Shown here: positions 7,739-13,745 of the stretch, piece after piece | How positions within the stretch are numbered: the stretch's first letter is position 1 | Layout: every line of letters starts with the position of its first letter | DNA from: Candidatus Cellulosilyticum pullistercoris | GTDB lineage: Bacteria > Bacillota > Clostridia > Lachnospirales > Cellulosilyticaceae | Length of the DNA stretch: 19,156 bases | Assembly (NCBI GenBank): GCA_018883705.1 | Contig: JAHLFQ010000206.1 | Span: forward strand, 1 to 19,156 | Reading direction: 5' to 3' | Program-made: the position numbers and the translations under genes | The notes under the pieces: model-generated | What the model was told of the DNA's origin: nothing | The model's database searches: none | What the model saw: only the letters and a program-made list of their open reading frames with translations

Positions 7739-8725
7739 TTAGTTCATCATACCTATTGGATTAGGATAGGTCATACCTTTTGTATCTACACGAATACTTT
7801 CAATAATAATAGGACTTAATGGTGCATCATTAGCATTAGTGGAGACATTAGAAAGTGCTTCTACTACATCGAGGCCTGTAAGTACCTTGCCAAAGGCTGC
7901 ATACTGACCATCTAAATAAGTTGCATCAGCGCAAGTAATAAAGAATTGACTGCCAGCAGAATCAGGAAGATAGCTACGTGCCATAGAGATAATGCCTTTT
8001 GTATGGGAAAGCACATTTGAGCTAAAACCATTACTAGAAAACTCACCTGAGATTGTATAGCCAGGGCCACCAGTACCTGTACCAAGTGGGTCGCCACCTT
8101 GAATCACAAAATCATCAATAATTCGGTGAAAAGTAAGACCATCATAAAAATGATTGTTTGCAAGGAAAATAAAGTTATTAACAGTATTAGGTGCTATATC
8201 AGGATAGAGTTCAAGGGTAATAGTGCCATAATCTTTAACAATGATGGTAGCAGTAGGCAGTGTACTATTGTTAGTTTGCTCCTCAGTATTTAAAGAGGTA
8301 ATAGTAATATGCTGATTTTTAGCATCCCAGTTAACCTTACAGTCTAGGTTTTCACTAATAAAACGTAAAGGTACCATCGTTGTACCATTGGTACTTATTG
8401 GAGCCATGGAAAGGAGAATAGTATCTTCGTTAACGATTGCCTTTTTATTTTCAAGTGTGAGATGGATAGAAGTATTTTTAGAAATAATAGAAATCGTTTT
8501 GGTTTCCTTCTCATAAGAGACATGTGCATTTAAATTTTCGCTAATAAGGCGGAGTGGTACAAGTGTTGTACCGTTTTTAATGATAGGCGCAACTGAAGGT
8601 TCTAATTGTCTACCATTTAAGCTAAGTTTAATCGTGCTACTAGCAAAGCAAGGAATAGAAAAAATAAGTGAAAAAAGTAAAGTAAGTAGAAATAGAGACG
8701 TGCGTCTTAGAAAAAATTTTTTCAT
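7739..8725 (-). CDS. Secreted cyclophilin-type peptidyl-prolyl isomerase with N-terminal stalk (copper amine oxidase N-like) domain
   Basis: A 328-residue exported protein. Residues 1-29 form a signal peptide (MKKFFLRR, hydrophobic core, then CFASS). Residues about 32-145 hold two similar units, each with NGTTLVPLR or NGTTMVPLR followed by ISENL and a short beta segment. This is the domain annotated as copper amine oxidase N-terminal, common in clostridial cell-surface proteins. Residues about 158-313 are a cyclophilin domain that catalyses cis-trans isomerisation of prolyl bonds. It shows FHRIIDDFVIQGGDP (199-213, catalytic R201), SAGSQFFI (256-263) and YLDGQYAAFG (270-279). Tyr replaces the Trp that binds cyclosporin in human CypA, as in many bacterial cyclophilins. 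The likely role is folding of exported proteins. The RBS is AGGAGG, five nt before ATG. Confidence 0.92.
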   Translation of the reverse strand: MKKFFLRRTSLFLLTLLFSLIFSIPCFASSTIKLSLNGRQLEPSVAPIIKNGTTLVPLRLISENLNAHVSYEKETKTISIISKNTSIHLTLENKKAIVNEDTILLSMAPISTNGTTMVPLRFISENLDCKVNWDAKNQHITITSLNTEEQTNNSTLPTATIIVKDYGTITLELYPDIAPNTVNNFIFLANNHFYDGLTFHRIIDDFVIQGGDPLGTGTGGPGYTISGEFSSNGFSSNVLSHTKGIISMARSYLPDSAGSQFFITCADATYLDGQYAAFGKVLTGLDVVEALSNVSTNANDAPLSPIIIESIRVDTKGMTYPNPIGMMN

Positions 8726-8754
8726 ATGTACCTCCTAAGAATATAAGTTATCTT

Positions 8755-8782
8755 ATTTTACAGTATAAATGAGAATATACAA
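8755..8782 (-). promoter_or_regulatory. Weak candidate promoter of the cyclophilin gene
   Basis: On the minus strand TTGTAT (8777-8782) and TAAAAT (8755-8760) are 16 bp apart, about 30 bp upstream of the start codon. The match is moderate in a very AT-rich stretch, so chance is a real alternative. Confidence 0.3.
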
Positions 8783-8885
8783 AAAGAATATATCCCCAGA
8801 CTAATATATAGGAAGAATACAGTAAGACAAATGCTAATTTAGTAAAGTAAAAATGAAATAAATCATGCATTATTACGATAAGAAT

Positions 8886-8959
8886 TTAACGAATAAATAG
8901 GTATAATTTTAATGTTATATTATTAACGAAAACCTATGACTATCAAGCTATTTCGTTAA
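8886..8959 (+). promoter_or_regulatory. Repeated TTAACGAA sites upstream of kduD (candidate operator)
   Basis: TTAACGAA occurs at 8886-8893 and as TTAACGAAA at 8923-8931. The inverted copy TTTCGTTAA is at 8951-8959, 24 bp before the kduD -35 box. The last two form a perfect 9-bp inverted repeat with a 19-bp spacer. The position suits a regulator site, possibly for the IclR-family protein encoded just downstream. The repeat is seen; the regulator match is inference. Nothing else was found in 8783-8885. Confidence 0.45.
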
Positions 8960-8982
8960 ATTTTTAATTAATAAAAACTATA

Positions 8983-9011
8983 TTGACGTACTTTCTGAAA
9001 AGTAATATGAT
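8983..9011 (+). promoter_or_regulatory. Promoter of kduD
   Basis: TTGACG at 8983-8988, a 17-bp spacer and TATGAT at 9006-9011. The expected start near 9018 gives a leader of about 40 nt to the ATG at 9058 and argues against the in-frame ATG at 9028. Confidence 0.75.
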
Positions 9012-9057
9012 TACTATATAAGAAATAATGTTACAAATAATGAAACGAGGGAACGGT

Positions 9058-9825
9058 ATGAAAAGTATATTAGAAAAGTTTTCTTTAGAGGGAAAAGTAG
9101 CCATCGTAACAGGGGCATCTAGAGGATTAGGTCAAGGGATAGCAGTAGGTCTTGCAAGTGCAGGAGCAGATATTGTTGGTGTAGGTTCTGGAGATATGCC
9201 AGAGACAGAGAAGCTTATTACAGATCTCGGTAGAAAATTTCATGCGATTAAAGCAAATTTAATTTCACAAGAACCTATTCCACGAATTGTAGAAGAAACA
9301 ATTAAAGAGTTTGGAAAAGTAGATATCCTAGTAAATAATGCGGGAATTATTCGTCGTGAAGATGCAATTGATTTTAGTGAAGAGAACTGGGATGATGTAT
9401 TAAATATCAATCTAAAAACAACATTCTTCTTATCACAAGCTGTAGCAAAACAATTTATAGCTCAAAAATCAGGTGGAAAAATCATTAATATAGCATCTAT
9501 GCTTTCTTATCAAGGTGGAATTAGAGTACCATCTTATACAGCAAGTAAAAGCGCTGTAATGGGTATTACAAAGTCTATGGCTAATGAATGGGCTGGACAT
9601 AATATCAATGTCAATGCTATTGCACCAGGTTATATGGCAACAGATAATACAGCAGCACTTAGAAGTGACGAGGCTAGAAATAAGAGTATTGAAGAAAGAA
9701 TACCTGCAGCACGTTGGGGAACACCAGAAGATTTAGCAGGAGCAGCAGTTTATTTAGCATCAGATGCAGCAAGCTATGTACATGGTTTTACACTCGCTGT
9801 TGATGGTGGTTGGTTAGCTAGATAG
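9058..9825 (+). CDS. kduD: 2-dehydro-3-deoxy-D-gluconate 5-dehydrogenase (KduD)
   Basis: A 255-residue NAD(P)-dependent short-chain dehydrogenase. KduD interconverts 3-deoxy-D-glycero-2,5-hexodiulosonate and 2-keto-3-deoxygluconate in the breakdown of unsaturated uronates from pectin or glycosaminoglycans. The Rossmann motif TGASRGLG is at 18-25, NNAG at 93-96, and the catalytic Ser-Tyr-Lys at S147, Y160 and K164. Long stretches match remembered E. coli KduD, such as IINIASMLS, GGIRVPSYTASKS, NVNAIAPGYMAT and the C-terminal VDGGWLAR, so the name is more specific than generic SDR. The start at 9058 is supported by GAGGG at 9047-9051. No kduI, kdgK or kdgA is present in the window, so the rest of the pathway must be elsewhere. 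A strong terminator follows immediately. Confidence 0.9.
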   Translation: MKSILEKFSLEGKVAIVTGASRGLGQGIAVGLASAGADIVGVGSGDMPETEKLITDLGRKFHAIKANLISQEPIPRIVEETIKEFGKVDILVNNAGIIRREDAIDFSEENWDDVLNINLKTTFFLSQAVAKQFIAQKSGGKIINIASMLSYQGGIRVPSYTASKSAVMGITKSMANEWAGHNINVNAIAPGYMATDNTAALRSDEARNKSIEERIPAARWGTPEDLAGAAVYLASDAASYVHGFTLAVDGGWLAR

Positions 9826-9838
9826 TTAGTCTAGAAAT

Positions 9839-9877
9839 GAGGCGAACAAGTAATAAAGCTTGTTCGCCTCGTTGTTT
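9839..9877 (+). terminator. Intrinsic terminator after kduD
   Basis: GAGGCGAACAAG (9839-9850) and CTTGTTCGCCTC (9859-9870) pair perfectly over 12 bp around an eight-base loop. GTTGTTTT follows. The U-rich tail doubles as the -35 region of the next promoter. Confidence 0.9.
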
Positions 9878-9900
9878 TATCAAGAAAATTCATATATAAT
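9872..9900 (+). promoter_or_regulatory. Promoter of the IclR-family regulator gene
   Basis: TTGTTT at 9872-9877, a 17-bp spacer and a perfect TATAAT at 9895-9900. The start of transcription would be near 9907, leaving a 30-nt leader. The -35 box is embedded in the tail of the kduD terminator. Confidence 0.7.
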
Positions 9901-9936
9901 AGAGGAAAAGATGACGAAAAAGGTTGGGAGAAAATA

Positions 9937-10695
9937 ATGGCTAAAGCAACATTGCAGACAGTAGACCGCGCATTGCAACTATTAGAGATTTTAGCTGAGC
10001 ATCCAACAGGGATGCAACCCAAAGAAATAGAGGGAGTATTAGAATTAAATAAGGTAACGGTCCATAGGTTACTTGCAACTTTAGAAAATAGGGGATTTAT
10101 TGAAAGAATGGGGAATGCTTATGTTATAGGCTTAAAGTTAGTAGAACTAAGTAGCATGAAGCTTAGTAATGTAGAGCTAAAAACAGAAGCTGCACCTTAT
10201 CTAAGGGAGCTCGTTACCAGATTAGGATTACCTGTACAAATGGCAATCCTAGAAGGGACAGAGGCAGTATTCATAGAGAAGATTGAAAGTATAAATTCTT
10301 TTAGAATGTATTCTCAGATTGGTAAACGTATTCCTCTATATGCTTCAGGGGTAGGTAAGATTCTTTTATTGCAGGCAAGTGATGAAGAGATTAGACAGAA
10401 GCTAGAAAAAGTGGAGTTTACAGCTTTTACATCTAAGACATTAAAAAATGTAGAAGAGGTCATTGAAGCAGTAAAAGTAGCTAGAAAGAAAGGCTATGCA
10501 ATCGATGATGAGGAACATGAAAAAGGTATTTTCTGTGTGGCAGCTCCAATTTATGATTATAGAGATAAAGTGATTGCAGCTATTAGTGTAGGTGATATTA
10601 ATAAACAATTTGTTAAAGGAACCAATGCTAAACAGATTGAACTTATTAAGGAAACAGCAAAGGAAATCTCTAAGAGGTTAGGGTATTTAGGATAA
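9937..10695 (+). CDS. IclR-family transcriptional regulator (KdgR-like)
   Basis: A 252-residue DNA-binding regulator. The N-terminal winged helix-turn-helix covers about 5-66 (TVDRALQLLEILAEHP, then the recognition-helix region LELNKVTVHRLLATLENRGF). The C-terminal effector-binding domain covers about 80-250 and includes IGKRIPLYASGVGKILL (128-144) and the GYAIDDEEHEKGIFCVAAPI segment typical of IclR proteins. Such proteins bind operators as dimers or tetramers and respond to small metabolites, often sugar acids. Its place after kduD makes a KdgR-type role sensing 2-keto-3-deoxygluconate likely, but the ligand cannot be read from sequence. GGGAG lies about eight nt before the ATG. It has its own promoter and is followed after 43 bp by a small membrane-protein gene. 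Confidence 0.88.
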   Translation: MAKATLQTVDRALQLLEILAEHPTGMQPKEIEGVLELNKVTVHRLLATLENRGFIERMGNAYVIGLKLVELSSMKLSNVELKTEAAPYLRELVTRLGLPVQMAILEGTEAVFIEKIESINSFRMYSQIGKRIPLYASGVGKILLLQASDEEIRQKLEKVEFTAFTSKTLKNVEEVIEAVKVARKKGYAIDDEEHEKGIFCVAAPIYDYRDKVIAAISVGDINKQFVKGTNAKQIELIKETAKEISKRLGYLG

Positions 10696-10738
10696 ACCTT
10701 AGTCAAATCATACTTTTAGATTAAGAAAGGAGAGTAAG

Positions 10739-11038
10739 ATGAATAAGTTATTAAAATGCATTGAAAGAATTCTGCAAGTTGCCACTGTTATAATGGGGAT
10801 TCTATCGGTTGTTGAGGGGATAAGAACCTATCTTTATAAAAAAGAATTAAAAGCTAAAGCCGATGATTATTTAAATGATGAATTAGAAATGGAAGGCAAT
10901 ATCAGGGGGCCAGTTGCAGTTTTTTCTCCAACTCTTAAAGAGAAAGAAGAAAAAGTATTAAAGTTATTAGCGATAACAGGAATAGGTTGCCTAGGCATAA
11001 TCATTTTAAATTTAATAAATAGAGATATCAATCGCTAG
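10739..11038 (+). CDS. Small two-helix membrane protein of unknown function
   Basis: Not recognised. The 99-residue product has a first hydrophobic helix at about 12-28 (LQVATVIMGILSVVEGI) and a second at about 74-91 (LKLLAITGIGCLGIIILN). Between them is a charged linker rich in Lys, Glu and Asp. AAAGGAG lies seven nt before the ATG, a strong ribosome binding site. It sits 43 bp after the IclR gene with no terminator between, so cotranscription is likely. A terminator follows at 11079. Nothing in it suggests an enzyme; a small accessory or regulatory membrane protein is possible. Confidence 0.75.
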   Translation: MNKLLKCIERILQVATVIMGILSVVEGIRTYLYKKELKAKADDYLNDELEMEGNIRGPVAVFSPTLKEKEEKVLKLLAITGIGCLGIIILNLINRDINR

Positions 11039-11078
11039 TCATGTTTACTTAGTGATTAGCTATAACACAAGAATAAAA

Positions 11079-11125
11079 TAAAAGGAGGAATATCTGCTAA
11101 GAAGAGCTAGATATTCCTCCTTTTA
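11079..11125. terminator. Bidirectional terminator between the small membrane protein gene and thiT
   Basis: A perfect 17-bp stem (11079-11095 with 11109-11125), extended inside by GCT/AGC, begins with AAAA and ends with TTTT. It serves both converging transcripts. The arm contains AGGAGG, but no start codon follows it in a useful place. Confidence 0.92.
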
Positions 11126-11139
11126 TAATGGTTAGGTTA

Positions 11140-11814
11140 TTAAAAAGATGGCATAGCACCTTTTTTGAGCGTTGTATAGATAGGTGTACTTACTAAAATC
11201 ATAGCAAGTACAAGTGTAATCACAAGTTCTCCTAAAATGACTGTACCATTATATCCAAGAGAGTAGATAAATGGATTCATACCCTCAGGTGCGTAGTCTG
11301 CAAAGAACAGCCAACCTGAAAGAATATGCATGGCACCTCTACCAAGTAGGGCAAGTGTAACTGCTATAAAGGTACGAAGTTGAACATTTTTTATTGCATT
11401 TGGTGCAATACCTGCAAGTCCAATGCATCCAAAGGCTAATGGATAATCTAGTAAAAGTTGAGCAATATTAACTACCCACATATCTTGAATGAGCTGTAAC
11501 ATCCCATAAGCAAAGCCAGCAATAATACCAGCAACAGGACCAAATATCATAGAATATAGAACCAGTGGAAACATACTAGCTAAGGTAATAGAACCGCCTT
11601 GTGGTAAGTGAAAAATCCTAATGTAAGAAAGAACAAAGGAAATAGAAATACAAATACCACCATAAACTATTTTTTTGGTGTGAGCTGTGTTAGATGTTTG
11701 TTCCTTTTTGTGAGATAAGTAAATAAGACCTAAAATAGATAAAATAATAACAACCCCGAGTGCCATCCAAGCTCTCGGTTCTACATCAAATAACTTACTA
11801 AAAACCTCAGACAT
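11140..11814 (-). CDS. thiT: Energy-coupled thiamine transporter, substrate-binding (S) component
   Basis: A 224-residue membrane protein that binds thiamine and works with the shared ECF energising module (EcfA, EcfA', EcfT), encoded elsewhere. The family core includes LPQGGSITLASMFPL (70-84), IFGPVAGIIAGFAYG (90-104) and LLLDYPLAFG (120-129). Probable thiamine-contact positions by comparison with Lactococcus ThiT are D123-Y124 (Glu-Tyr there), H163, W168, Y184 and N189. An extra N-terminal helix (about 15-34) precedes the usual six, as in other clostridial members. The start at 11814 is chosen because GGGGG lies seven nt upstream; in-frame upstream codons fall inside the TPP riboswitch. The riboswitch independently supports thiamine as substrate. 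Confidence 0.93.
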   Translation of the reverse strand: MSEVFSKLFDVEPRAWMALGVVIILSILGLIYLSHKKEQTSNTAHTKKIVYGGICISISFVLSYIRIFHLPQGGSITLASMFPLVLYSMIFGPVAGIIAGFAYGMLQLIQDMWVVNIAQLLLDYPLAFGCIGLAGIAPNAIKNVQLRTFIAVTLALLGRGAMHILSGWLFFADYAPEGMNPFIYSLGYNGTVILGELVITLVLAMILVSTPIYTTLKKGAMPSF

Positions 11815-11881
11815 AATAAAACCCCCTTTAAATTTTAGAAAATTAGCTAGGGGAAATGTGTTTGGATATAAAAATGCACAT

Positions 11882-11925
11882 AAAAAAAACACACACGAAT
11901 GTGTGGTTCTATTTAAGCACATTCG
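11882..11925 (-). terminator. Intrinsic terminator of the TPP riboswitch
   Basis: On the minus strand CGAATGTG (from 11925) pairs with CACATTCG (ending 11896) around a 14-base loop. After a short GTGTGTG stretch, eight U residues follow (11889-11882). It sits between the aptamer and the thiT RBS, so TPP binding would stop transcription. Confidence 0.88.
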
Positions 11926-12007
11926 CTTCCTTGCTGCAGCATTACCTGTATACAAGTTAAAGGGTCTGCACCTAATGCACTCTCAGCCCGAACGAGCTCC
12001 CCTAGCA
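11926..12007 (-). ncRNA. TPP (thiamine pyrophosphate) riboswitch aptamer
   Basis: The minus strand carries the THI-box core: GGGGAGC at the start, GGGCTGAGAGTGC, GACCCTT, then ACAGGTAATGCTG and the closing AAGGAAGC. These are the conserved pyrimidine- and pyrophosphate-sensing segments. The aptamer is followed by a terminator and thiT, giving repression of thiamine uptake when TPP is abundant. Confidence 0.96.
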
Positions 12008-12025
12008 GATTATTTAATTAAGCTT

Positions 12026-12054
12026 ATTATAGTATAGAGAGAAGATTAAGTCAA
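12026..12054 (-). promoter_or_regulatory. Promoter of the TPP riboswitch-thiT transcript
   Basis: On the minus strand TTGACT (12049-12054) and a perfect TATAAT (12026-12031) are 17 bp apart. It lies back to back with the plus-strand promoter at 12070-12097, with 15 bp between the two -35 boxes. Confidence 0.82.
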
Positions 12055-12069
12055 ATAAATAAAATAATA

Positions 12070-12097
12070 TTGACAAAAAAGTTGGATAATATATAAT
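12070..12097 (+). promoter_or_regulatory. Promoter of the GNAT acetyltransferase gene
   Basis: A perfect TTGACA at 12070-12075 and a perfect TATAAT at 12092-12097 with a 16-bp spacer. The expected start near 12104 leaves a short leader to the ATG at 12132. Confidence 0.85.
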
Positions 12098-12131
12098 AAT
12101 TCAAAATTACATATAACAAAGGAGGATAAAT

Positions 12132-12674
12132 ATGTATCTAGGTGAGTTAGTAAGATTAAGAGATTATGGCAAAGAAGATCTTGAGATGGCAAAAAAATTT
12201 GTAAATGATCCAGAAGTAAGACAATATGTAGAGCCAGGTATTCCCTATCTTTATACATTAGCAAACGAAGAAAAGTGGTATGAAGCCATTTCTGCACGTT
12301 CTGATATCTATCATTTTGCAATTGAAGATAAGAAAACGGGAAAATATATTGGTGGATGTAGTGTGAGTGAAGTAGATTGGAAAAATAGTATAGTAGTTGT
12401 AGGTATCTTTATAGGAGAGGCAGAATATCGTAATAAGGGATACGGTACAGATGCGATGAAAGTTCTTGTAAGGTTTATTTTTGAACAGATGAATATTAAT
12501 AAGATAAAATTGTGTGCGTATTCATTTAATCAAAGAGCTATTAGATGTTATGAAAAAGTAGGATTTAAAGTAGAAGGTGTGCTAAAGGAAGAACTTTTTC
12601 GAAATGGAAAATATCATGATATTATACAGATGAGTATATTTAAAAAGGATTATTTTAATAGTCATAGTATCTAG
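12132..12674 (+). CDS. GNAT-family N-acetyltransferase (RimJ/RimL-like)
   Basis: A 180-residue cytoplasmic acetyltransferase that would transfer acetyl from acetyl-CoA to an amine. The acetyl-CoA loop is EYRNKGYG (98-105), with the R-x-x-G-x-G pattern. The C-terminal motif NQRAIRCYEKVGFKVEG (133-149) is the classic GNAT end, and the N-terminal LVRLRDYGKEDLEMA resembles proteins that acetylate ribosomal proteins or small amines. The substrate cannot be deduced. AAAGGAGG stands seven nt before the ATG. It is a single-gene unit with consensus promoter and strong terminator, so it is probably well expressed. Spermidine acetyltransferase or an antibiotic-acetylating enzyme are alternatives with no specific support. 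Confidence 0.88.
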   Translation: MYLGELVRLRDYGKEDLEMAKKFVNDPEVRQYVEPGIPYLYTLANEEKWYEAISARSDIYHFAIEDKKTGKYIGGCSVSEVDWKNSIVVVGIFIGEAEYRNKGYGTDAMKVLVRFIFEQMNINKIKLCAYSFNQRAIRCYEKVGFKVEGVLKEELFRNGKYHDIIQMSIFKKDYFNSHSI

Positions 12675-12702
12675 CAATGAGTTAGCTTAGCTATAGAATA
12701 AA

Positions 12703-12752
12703 TAAAAGTAATAGATAGGAGAAAGATAAGTTCTCTATATCTATTACTTTTA
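12703..12752. terminator. Bidirectional terminator after the GNAT gene
   Basis: A perfect 15-bp stem (12703-12717 with 12738-12752) is extended inside by GAGAA/TTCTC. AAAA and TTTT lie at the two ends, so it can serve both the GNAT gene and the converging gene at 12778. Confidence 0.87.
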
Positions 12753-12777
12753 CTCTATTATATGAATATCAGTTGTA

Positions 12778-13224
12778 TTATTTGCGAGGTGGATTTGCTT
12801 TTAAGAAAGCACAAATTTTCTTATATTGTTCTTCTGTGAGCACTTTATCCTTGTATAATGCATCTGCAGCACTTTGGTCTTTATCTTCAACTTTATCAAG
12901 TGTTTCAGGTGGAATTTTCATAAGTGCATCATAGATTTTTTTAATGTCATCTGCTGAGATAAGTTGTTCTTTTTTGAGAGTGTCCATAGCAGCTGTAAAG
13001 CGTTTGAAAGGACGATGACATTTACAACCTTTATGATGAGGCATAGGTGGTTTTTCGCCATCTTTAGGTGGAGCAGGTCTTTCATTAGTTTGAGAGGCCT
13101 TGGTAGATTGTTCCGCTTGATTAAGAGAGTTTGCCATAACGGGTACGGTAAGAGCTGATAAAGATAGAGAAGTACTTAGACAAATAAGACTTAACACTCT
13201 AGCTTTTCTTAAAAATAACTTCAT
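12778..13224 (-). CDS. Small secreted protein with a His/Cys cluster and two helical repeats
   Basis: Not recognised. The 148-residue product has a signal peptide (about 1-31: basic start, hydrophobic core, then PVMA before NSLN). A Pro-, Lys- and Gln-rich linker (about 32-62) follows. Next comes PHHKGCKCH (62-70), a possible metal-binding cluster. The rest is helical, with two similar units: LKKEQLISADDIKKIYDAL (83-101) and LYKDKVLTEEQYKKICAFL (123-141). Three cysteines remain in the mature protein (67, 69 and 138). The start is supported by AAGGAGG about nine nt upstream. It has no operon partner. The role could be metal handling, cell-wall binding or envelope sensing; none is proven. Confidence 0.72.
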   Translation of the reverse strand: MKLFLRKARVLSLICLSTSLSLSALTVPVMANSLNQAEQSTKASQTNERPAPPKDGEKPPMPHHKGCKCHRPFKRFTAAMDTLKKEQLISADDIKKIYDALMKIPPETLDKVEDKDQSAADALYKDKVLTEEQYKKICAFLKANPPRK

Positions 13225-13340
13225 GATAAAAATCCTCCTTTATTTTTTTCAACCCCAATTTAGTATGTACCAAAAATGTCATATCATGTATGAGTAAAGA
13301 AAATAAAAAACACATTCCTAATGAAGTATCAAGATGAGTC

Positions 13341-13375
13341 TTGACAATGTAAAATAGTTTGATTATCCTTATAAT
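13341..13375 (+). promoter_or_regulatory. Candidate promoter of the proS T-box leader
   Basis: TTGACA at 13341-13346 is followed after 17 bp by TATCCT (13364-13369). A perfect TATAAT lies at 13370-13375 but is 23 bp from the -35 box. Either could be the -10, and both place the start shortly before T-box stem I. The rest of 13225-13340 is AT-rich and holds only the upstream region of the minus-strand gene. Confidence 0.5.
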
Positions 13376-13387
13376 TAGATAAATATT

Positions 13388-13635
13388 AATAGCTATGATG
13401 AGAAATCAATAAATAAAAATTGCTTTATATAATAGAGAGGAAGTTCACCGGCTGAAAGACTTCTAAAGCAAGGATTTATTGTCCAAGCTCTGAGCTCTGC
13501 GCGAAGTCATAAGCGTAGCGGGTACTCCCGTTATAGAGAATCTAAGATTATATAGCACTTGCTATATAAATTAGGGTGGTACCGCCGTATATAGAAATAT
13601 TGGCCCCTATGCAGATTGATGCATAGGGGTTTTTT
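13388..13635 (+). ncRNA. T-box leader for proline, with antiterminator and terminator
   Basis: The T-box AGGGTGGTACCGCC is at 13573-13586. Stem I has CAATAAAT/ATTTATTG (13407-13414 with 13474-13481) and TTGCTTTA/TAAAGCAA (13420-13427 with 13464-13471). The bulge next to the lower helix contains CCA at 13483-13485, a proline codon in the specifier position and followed by A. Stem III is a perfect 9-bp hairpin (13548-13569). The bulge TGGT (13577-13580) matches an ACCA tRNA end. TAGGG (13572-13576) can pair with CCCTA (13605-13609) as antiterminator. The competing terminator is CCCCTATGC (13604-13612) with GCATAGGGG (13621-13629), then TTTTTT. Uncharged tRNA-Pro should allow readthrough into proS. 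Confidence 0.93.
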
Positions 13636-13745
13636 AGTTCTAGGAAATAAATAGTATATATTTCCTAGAGGATAACAGGCGCAAGAGAAGATTAGATATT
13701 AAGCATTCGATTAAAAAAATTAGAGGAAGAGGATGGATAAAAGTT

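Noticed and set aside
9028..9057. Earlier kduD start
   Set aside because: It is only about 10 nt from the predicted transcription start and has no RBS; 9058 has GAGGG at the right distance and matches KduD length.
11815..11955. N-terminal extension of thiT
   Set aside because: It would translate the TPP aptamer and its terminator; a good RBS and a normal start exist at 11814.
12046..12321. 91-codon minus-strand frame over the GNAT gene start
   Set aside because: It overlaps both promoters and the GNAT coding region and looks like a low-complexity antisense product.
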